Positions 34,201 to 43,200 of a DNA stretch of 64,000 nucleotides are shown here, piece after piece (within the stretch, counting starts at the first letter, position 1; every line of letters begins with the position of its first letter). The notes under the pieces are model-generated. The model did no database searches. It saw only the letters and a program-made list of their open reading frames with translations, and was not told the DNA's origin. Location: positions 5,693,906-5,757,905 of the forward strand of contig NC_090968.1 in the NCBI RefSeq assembly GCF_040807025.1. Reading direction: 5' to 3'. The position numbers and the translations under genes were made by a program. Source of the stretch: Struthio camelus. Lineage: Eukaryota; Chordata; Aves; Struthioniformes; Struthionidae.

Positions 34201-37200
34201 GGGGTGAGCGGTGCCCAGCGCCTGGAAGAATTTTGCTCGGCCGGCGCTGCCTTGCGTGGGAGGGAGGGTCTGGCTTTCTCGCCCCTGGCATCATGTGCAC
34301 AGCTTGCTATATGAGTAGATATGCACTTTATTGCCCTCTGCTCGCTGCTGTTTCGGGCCTGGGGTCCCCTCGGCGCTGTTCTGCCCGCACTGCTCCGTCC
34401 TTCCCTCTGGCTCTGCCCGGAGAAGTCTCCTGTCTGTGCGTGTCGTCCCCTGGAGGTGGCGGATCCCCAGTGCCCAGACATCCCCGGCGCCGCGGGACGG
34501 CTGCAGGGTTTCACAGCGTTGCACGAGGCTGCGATGTCCGGGCAGCTCCGCCGCGGGACGGCCGCAGCGTTGCACGAGGCTGCGATGTCCGGGCAGCTCT
34601 GCGTGGCAGTGGCAGTGAAGCCGGATGCAGACTCCTCTGGCAGCTGCTGTCTGTGCTTGCTCGGAGGGCTTGGAGGTGTCACGGCTTTCGGATGGGTTTG
34701 GCCTGGTGCAAAGAGGTCCCGCTCAGCGGCTGCGCACAGTGCCGTGCTGCGGGTTCGGTGCCCGCCTGCGGTTCGGGGCGGCTGCTTGTGCGGCATATCT
34801 GCTTTTGCTGTGTGGCTCCGTGCTTGCTTTGCAGGAGGAGGACGGCACCGTTAGCCTGTGCATCGCAGGAAGGGCCTCTGCCTTCGTCTCCAAGGCCCCC
34901 CTGCGTTTATTAATAACAAAGCGTTGGCGGAAAGCCACTGCCCAGGTGGTAATCCCAGCTCTGGGTGCTGGCAAGAGGTATGACTGGAGCGGGCCGGCTC
35001 CGTCCTCCTTCGCCCCGGCCGCCCCAGGGGCACAGCGGGGATTTCTGAGTGGTGCCTGCGCTTATCAGGCAGCATCGCGGACTGATGCTCGTCTTCCTTA
35101 TCGGTACATGGGACTGGCAAGGCCAATTGAGCTCTGAAGCAAATCAGCAAGCTGAGCGGTGACAGGAGACGAGATAACGCTCCCGCGCCGGGCTGGGAGC
35201 GCAATTAAGCCTCGCAGCCGGACGCCTAAGGCGAGGCGAGGCGCTCCGCACCGGGAGAGCCCGCGAAGGGCAGCTTTCTGCCGCAGCCTGGCCGCGGTCG
35301 GTGCAGGCGGATGCGGACCCAGCCCAAGGCTGGCGAGGAGCCCGAGGGTGCTCCTTCCACCCGCGCAGCCGGCCAGCTCGGCGGGAGAGGCTCGGAGGGC
35401 GTCGGAGAGCCAGGAAGGGCAGGAGATGCTCGAGCGGGGAGGAGGTTGGCCCTGCCGGACAGAAATGACCTTGCGGTCACTCGTAAAGGGCCGTTCCTGC
35501 AAGGAGCATGCTTTCTTTTCTGTTTTTCTGCTTACTTTGTTCCCACTCCCAAATGGAAAGAAGCAGAGGAATTGGAGGGGGGGTGTATTAATTTATATAT
35601 TTACTTTTGCCTGGCTGAAAATTTGCCACGGATGTCTAGCAGGCAAAACAACTGTTTGGGAGGTTTCATGGCTTTCTGCCGCCGCTCTCCGGCTGCACAG
35701 GGCTGGCTGTTAAGTGGCCGTCAAACACCAGCCGCTGCCCCATCAATAGTCATAAAGTTGGGGAGATAAAAGCCATCAGTTTTTCATTACAGCTGAAAGC
35801 AGTTGTGCAGACTGAGCGCGTCGGACAGAGGTGTTTTGACTCGCAGGCGGTGTCCCTGCACGGGCAGGGCTCCCGATCGCGGCCAGGAGCCGCGCGGGCT
35901 CGGGGCCCCGCGAGCGCCAACCTGTGCCTTTCCACCCCTCGGTCCCCCTCGGCAGCAGGAGGCCTGGGGATGTGCCAGGGTTTTTCTAGTCTCTTGGCAC
36001 CAGCTCCCTGGGCTGAAATCCTAGGCAGGCTATAGATGAATCAAGTTAAACAGTCTCAGCCTATTCCCTAAGGAGGCTCAGGCGCAATGTAATATCATAT
36101 TGCCTTTTTTTCTTATTTCGTGCATTTCTTTGACACCACTTGGACAGAAGATTTGGGAAGTAGAGAAGGCTGGCTGGAGAAAAGGTGACTCTTGGTAGCT
36201 TGAAATCCTCCTGCTCTTCCTCTGTTTTTCTGAGGCCTTAAAAAGCCCCCAAGAGGTTTCCTGTCCCCCAGCCCTGACCCTTTCTCCAAACTCCCAGCCA
36301 TGAGAATAGGGAGCAATCAGACACAGATCGGTGCAATTTGTGAAGCTTTTCGTGCCAGGAAGCTTTTCCCAGCACAACAGAGGATTCTGACAAACTCCCT
36401 GAGCTTTGTGTCTGATTGCAACGGACAGGTTTTAGCTCCCAGAATATAAAAACCTTTTGCAAAACACTAACCTCAGCTAAGGGGGAAAAAGAAGGAAAGG
36501 GGAGAAAAGAGCTGATTTCAGCAGCTGCAGTTTGCTGTATTTTTCATCTTGCATCAGCAAGTCAGGAACACAAATAATCTGCTCTTATATGCTTCACTGA
36601 TGCTGGTGCTGAAGAATTTCCCAGCCTCCACTGGCTGTCGTTCCTCAGCACCCGAAGGCAGCGTAATGTTTCTTTTTCTTGTGGTTTTTTTCCCCCCTTT
36701 TTTTTCCATGCATTTCAGCATGGCTGAACTGGCTGGGGAGGCCAGGTCTTGCCCAGCTCCTTGCTGGGCCCCGGCGGTCCCCTGCATCTCCACGTGCATC
36801 GCTGAGGTCCGTTTCCCAAGAGCAGCCCCCGGGCTGGGATCAGCCTTTTCTAGCTAGCGCGTACCCTGCGCGGGTGAAGGGAATTCATGAGAAATGCGCT
36901 GGGGAGGGAAAGCTTTGCTTCGTCACCCAAAACCCAAGGGGGACGCCTGGCTTGGGGCAACATCCTTGGCCTGAAACGGGCCCCGTTTGGTGCTGGGACG
37001 GGGAGCAGGGCTCGTAGGGCTGGGGGTGGCTGAGGTGGGCACGAGGCCAGGAGCAAATCCCGCCCGGCTCGGTACTGATTGAACATAAAACGCGGGAACA
37101 AAATCCTGTGGTTTTTTGTCGTCTTGTTTTTTTTTTTAAACCTGCGTCCTTGTCTTCGCGCCCTTTGTTTAGCACAGACAAAGTGACATTTATAACGGAT

Positions 37201-40200
37201 GTTGCTTTGATAAACAGCAGAGCGGCAGCTCAGCTTTCTCATTATACCCTGTAATGAGAGCGGCTTGAAGGAGCAGCTCAGCTGTCCGCACATTTGTCTG
37301 GGAAGAGGGAGGAGGAGGAAAAAAAAACCGCCCCTGGATTTAGAGGTGGCTCTGCAGGCTGGGAGCGTGATGCCCGGGGCCTCCAGATCCACCCCAAACT
37401 TGCAAATCTGCAGGGTTTGGTGGCTTCTGCTTCCCAAGGGAGGAGAGGGGCGGGCGGGCGAGCCGGCTGGGCTGGAGGAGTCCTCTGGATACTGGGCTCG
37501 GTGGCTATCTTGCTCAAGGCTAACCACACTCTTAACACAATAATAAGTCAATTCGCACTGAATAATTAAATAGAGAGCCTTCATAAGTATTGACTTAATG
37601 TGACAGCAAGTCTATACTGACTCAGGGTTTGCTTATGTAAACACAATCTCTTGTTCGGCTTAGTTAGCAGTTCAATGAAATAGAACAGTCCTTCAATTAA
37701 AATCAAATGATGCGTGCGTTTAATTCTTCCCTTCCCTTACCGGGTAATAACAGGTTTTGAGCATAGATGAGAGGATAAGAAAATCTTTCAACTGCTCTTA
37801 TCCATGATGAATCAAAATGCAGTGTCCTGAAGATATATATGGATAACTAAACTTCCCAATTAACAGTTCCTAACTTAGCAGTTGATCTGTTGTCTATTTG
37901 TCCTCATTGTCTTTTTTTCTCACTGCTCTTAATATCTAATCTGCATCTCTCTGGTTCTCTCTCCTTTTGCCTCCTCCCTTCAGTTCCCGTCTTCCTGGGC
38001 AAGGGCAGCTTTGGGAAGAAGGGTGGCTTATGGGAGCTACCGCTCACCCGTTCTGAGCCTCCGGAGCTAGGCCGGGAGGTGATTTTTTTGCTAAAAGCAG
38101 AAATAACGTCCTCCTAGTTCATACCAGAAGAGTTGACTCCAGTCTCCAAATTTGGCCAATAGCTTTGCTTGGCTAAAACAAATCTTTCCATAGATCTTTT
38201 TCTCCGTGCTACATTTGCAAGCTTTGGTAGAGGATCATCCAGAAATGTGGAATTTGCTCTGGCTTCCCTCTCGTTTCTCTAGCTGATCCCCACTCCCTCC
38301 TGCAGCCCCACGTGCAGCTCTTGGCCCGGACCTCAGAGCTTCCTATGCTAAAGTGCGCAGGGGCTCTTTGCTCCCAGCAGCCTGGGCTGGCTCCCCCGAT
38401 GGCTCCTCGCCGAGAACGACAAACCTGCCTACGTGTTTTCCCCTTCTTCCCCACAAACGGGTTTTTTTTCCTCCTGCTTCCCAGAAAGCAGCCCCCAACA
38501 GGCCTTTGAATATGTCTTTTCCCCACTGAACTTCCAAATAAATCCCGTGCTGGCCAAGGGTGCTCCCTGGGAGCCGCTGCTTCAAATTGCCTGGCCGCGC
38601 TGTTCTTGTTGTTTAAGGCTAACTTTTTTTTAAATCTCGGCATCTCACAGCTTTGCAAGCGTTCATCCCCAGCGCTACGAGGCAGGCAGAACAAGTGTCA
38701 GGAGGAGGACGCCCAGCGGGCCCGGAGAGCTGTGGGTTTTTCATCTCTTGCTGGGTTTTGCATGTTGGCGCAGCTTCTTGAACATCCACTGCGCTGCGGG
38801 AGCGGGGGGGCGGGGGGAGGCGCGTTTCCGAGCCGCCTCTCGACGCTTGTGTCTATTAAAGCCATTTTTTCTCGATCCCTGTAAATTGCCTGTGAAAATA
38901 CACGTCTTGAGTAATCTCTGCATCTTGGACATTTTCTGCATGAAATATTCAAGAGCCTGGTACTGTTTGCTTTGATGGGTAGTGAGTTATTAGCAGCGCT
39001 GGGCTTGGACTTCTCATAGGCAGTCGGTGATGGGAACAATTAGCACCCAATTAGGCACCTTGCATCTGTTCTGGGGAATTCTCGCCTTAAAAATTGCAAC
39101 AAACCAACGAGCAAAAAAAAAAAAAAAAGAAAACAATCAAAAATCTTCTGCCGTGTAGGTAACTTTTAATGTTAGAGGGAGGGTGTCTGGCTGGCGCTGG
39201 CAAGCTGCTTCCGCGGTGCTGCACGGTACCTAGGCTGGCAACGGGGTGAGCGGGCTCGAGCCGACGGGTCGGTCCCCGCAGCGAGGCGCGGGCTCCCCGC
39301 TCCTGGCCCTGGCCGAGCCGCTCGTCTGCGCTGAGCTGCCGGGCACGGGCCCCCCGGCAGCGAGGCGGCCCACCGACGTGGCCCTGGGATCAGCCGCCAG
39401 CTCTCCCTGCTGCAAGGAGTTTGCAGAGGGGCTGGAAAGCTCCTAAATGCCAAAATCCAGCATGCAACGCTCAGGGCCTGCTGCCCAGGTCGCCTCGTCC
39501 CAGCCTTCTCATCCAGAAACCGAACACGGTTTCTAGATGAATTCATCAAAGAGAAACTGCTCGGAAAACCCTAACTTTGAAATCCAGTGCTTGGCTGGGG
39601 TCTGGACATGATTTATTTTTGTTAATCCTTTTTTCACTCTTTTTTTTTTTTTTTATTCCCCTTGGATGCCTTTCAGGAAAATACCGGGCTGGCCGAGCCG
39701 GCTGCCGCGCAGCGGGGCGCTGCGCTCCGGCTCCCCGCGCCGCTTCCCTGCCTTCCCCGGCCCGCAGCGCGGCTCTGCCCGGAGCAGGTCTCCGGCTTCG
39801 AGGCAGGGGCCGGACAGGCCACCTGCCGCTCGAGCTGCGAGCCAGCCGTTTGGCACAAATTCCACCCGTTTCTGCTAGGATGGACTTGGCTCCCTCTCCT
39901 TTTCGCCCAGGCACTTAAAAGCAGAAATCCGAGAAGCTATGGGACCGTTCCAGTAAGGTTTATTCCTGGCAGGGAGAGTCTCATCCAGTGACTGCGAACT
40001 CATTGTATACAACGGAAAGAGTGACATCTGGCTTGGATATTCTGCAAAGATTACCAGCTGGCTTGTCATGTATTATGAAAAGAATAACATTTGCCTTAGA
40101 GGATGCTACAAGCCAGGAGCAGGGCCCCGGGGAGCAGTGTGACAAATTTGCATGGCACTCCGTGATGAACTTGCCACCGTTCTTTAAGAGACTTGACATG

Positions 40201-43200
40201 CCTTCGCCTCTAATTTGGGGAGAGGGAAATGCCCTCCCCGGAGCAGAGGGGGAGGAGGAGGAGGGAGCGCAAACGCCGCCCTGCCGCGGGGCCGGCTGGG
40301 CAGGAGCGGCGCTGAGGCTCGTGGCCGCCCGCCCCGCGCTCTCCCCTCCTTTGGGTCCCGCGCGCGAGCCCCGCTGCAGGCAGCTCTGCCCCAAAAGCCC
40401 TGCGGGAGCCGCTTTTTAGGGGGGGCTGAGCCCCCCTCCCCGCGCCCCTAGCAAAGCACTTTGCACGCGCCGGGGCTTCGCGTGCCGCCGGCGGCTCCCG
40501 CGAGCGAGGCCGGGGGCTTGCAGCGAGCTAACGGGCGGATGCGGCCATTCCCTGCGAGGCGCTGGGGAGAGGGGAGCGGAGGTCTGGGTTTGCCTCCTTC
40601 CCTCTCAAGGGCTGCCGGAGCTTGCGTTGCCGGAGGAAGAGTTTGCTCCCAGTCTCGCACTTTCCGCAGGGAGGGGAAAAAAAAGCAATGTTTTCTTTCT
40701 TTCTCCCGAAAACCCGGCCCTGCCGTTGCCTGCCTGGCGGAGCGCGGCGGCAGGGCCAGCGCGCTCCCCCCTCGCCTTCGCCGCCTGCCGCGCTGCCGTC
40801 TGCCAGGCACGGGGAGGTGCGAACCGGCAGGCAGAAGCCGGGGAATTGGTGAGTAACGTGCAAAAGAGAAACCCACCTCGTCTCGGCTGTCTGTGGCGTT
40901 GGCGCCTCCCGCCCCCTTTTCCGCTTGGACGCGGAAGCGCTGCCGGCGAGCAGCCCCGCGCCGGCTTGCACCCGCGGCGGGCCCAGGCGTCCCCGGGACC
41001 TCCGAGCTGTAGGGACCCTGCAGCTCATGACCAGCGCTTGCAGGAGCGGAAGGCAGCATCTGCAAGGCTCCATTGCAGAGCTGGCCATGAAAACCCCTTT
41101 TTTTCCTGAGCGCAGCGCTTTCTCCAAGCCTGTGCTTCCCGCGCCAGGCGGCGCGCGTCTCAGCGCGGGGCTGCAGCCCGCGGGGCTGCGGTTTGTCGGC
41201 AGGCCGGTTCAGAGCGCGGTGGCACGCGCGAGTCCTGTCCGCCCGCCCCGAGCGACCCAGAAGAAGAGGCTGACCTTGCCCTGCAAATTCGCAGTCTGCT
41301 GGGAGGCTGGAAGTGGGTCAGGCAGCTGGCATTAAGTGGGAAAAAATCATCTCAGTCGCACAACCAGCAGGCAAAAGCAAGCACGGCCGGCACACCTGGC
41401 TTTGGAAAGTGGTGAAAGGAGGATATAAAGTATAACACGGAGGTTTCCAGCTTGCTGTTTCTTGATGGGCACAAGAAGCTTTCACCAAAGCCCTCGGGTA
41501 GCTGGGGAACTCGCTGCTGCATGATGCTGTGGAGACCAAACGTGGGTGAGCCCCAAAAGAGACTCAGCAGGTCCACGGGAAATAGCTGCATCCATGGCCA
41601 TGGAGGGCTGCGGTCTGGAAAAACCCCGTTCCCTGGCAGCTGGAAACAGCGAAGGTCTCCAGGAAAGGGGCTGCCGGCGCAAGCCGCTGCCCTCGCTCGC
41701 CCCGCGTGCCCTGGCCGAGCCCCGGGGTTCGCGCTGGTGCTCCCTCGGATTGCCTTCCCCACCTCCCCGGCACGTGGCATCGCACTGACGAGCAGTATAT
41801 ATGCTCTTCGCTGGCGCTGGCTGCGTTTCAGCAGCGTCTACTCCTTCCCCACCCCTCAGCTTTTTCTTCCGTGCGCTCGAAATCCGTTGTGATGAAAAGT
41901 CCTGGATAGATGTAAGGTATTACTGCAGATCCGTGCTACTTTGTTCAATCACCGCTTCGTGTGTTCCTCCATCTAATTTGATCAAAACCTTCTGAAAACA
42001 AATTATTCCTATTTAAAAAATAACACAATTTCTACCCTTTATTTCCATCAATTCTTATGGCTTTAGGCAGGTACTGTTGCATGATTCAATCACTGGTTGG
42101 ACAAAAATGACATTTAATTAACAAGGAAGGGGAAGGAAGCTAAAGAAAATGAAGTATAGTGCTTTTTTTCCTATATAAAGTGTGGAAAAAAAGAGCCTAG
42201 GAGATTTTCTGTTGTGAAATGCCGGGTCTCATCTACCGTGTCAGCAGTTTGGCCACGTCATGGTAATTCCTCCACGGGGCTGAGATCCAGCCTGGGCCAC
42301 AGTTCAGCTTCAAGTCTATTCATTTAATGACTGAGTCAATTTGGAAAACAGATTCCCATCCGTCTGTCTGCCTGGTCCATCTGTCCACCCATCCCTGTCT
42401 ACGTCCCTCTTATTGCTTTATCTTTCTGTTTCGGTAATTTGGTCCATCCCAAGAAACTCCCCCCACCCCCCCCAAGGGGTGGCATGCAAAAACGCGTAAC
42501 CAGGTTCCAGGGCCATAATGTGATTTTTGTGATTTTGGTACTACATCGGCGGTATTACTGACGCGCCCCTCGAAAGGGCTCTTCTGCCCCCTCCGCCTCC
42601 TTCTGCCCCTTGTTGCTCCTCTTCCTCTCCTCGCCCTTCCTGCCGTTTCCCCCCCAGGCACCTCTCGGGGCCGGAGGGGGCAGCCCGGCCCCCGGGGTCT
42701 CCGCGCGGCTCCCTTTTCTTTTTCCCTTCTCAGCTGAAAAGCAGCAAAAACGCAACCCCCAGCCTCAGGCTTTTTAATTGCGCACTAAGCTTCAACGTTG
42801 CAGGGGGAAGATAAAAACAAGCAGTGAAATTTTACAGTCGTGTAACGATGCCAGGAGCGGCGTGGCCAAACGGGGCTGTGAAGCCCGCGGCGCCGCGTCC
42901 CGGCGAGCCGGGCAGAGCGTGCCCGCCGCGCCGGCCGATCCCGAGACGCTAAGGGCGGCCGGCGAACCTCCCCAAGCATCCTTCGCCCGCTGAGAAATGG
43001 GATTTGCCCCTGGAAAACTCAATTTGCTGAGGCCAAGCCGGTGGCCAGCGTCCGCAGCGGAGGCTGAGCTGCTGCCGCTCTGCTCTGCCCGTCGCTGCTT
43101 CGCTTGCAGAGGGAGCAAGCATGCCGGGAAGCGGGGGGTGACGGCCAACCGCTCTCCCTTGCCTGCCGGGCCGGAGCCGTGTCGGAGCCGTGCCCGGCTC

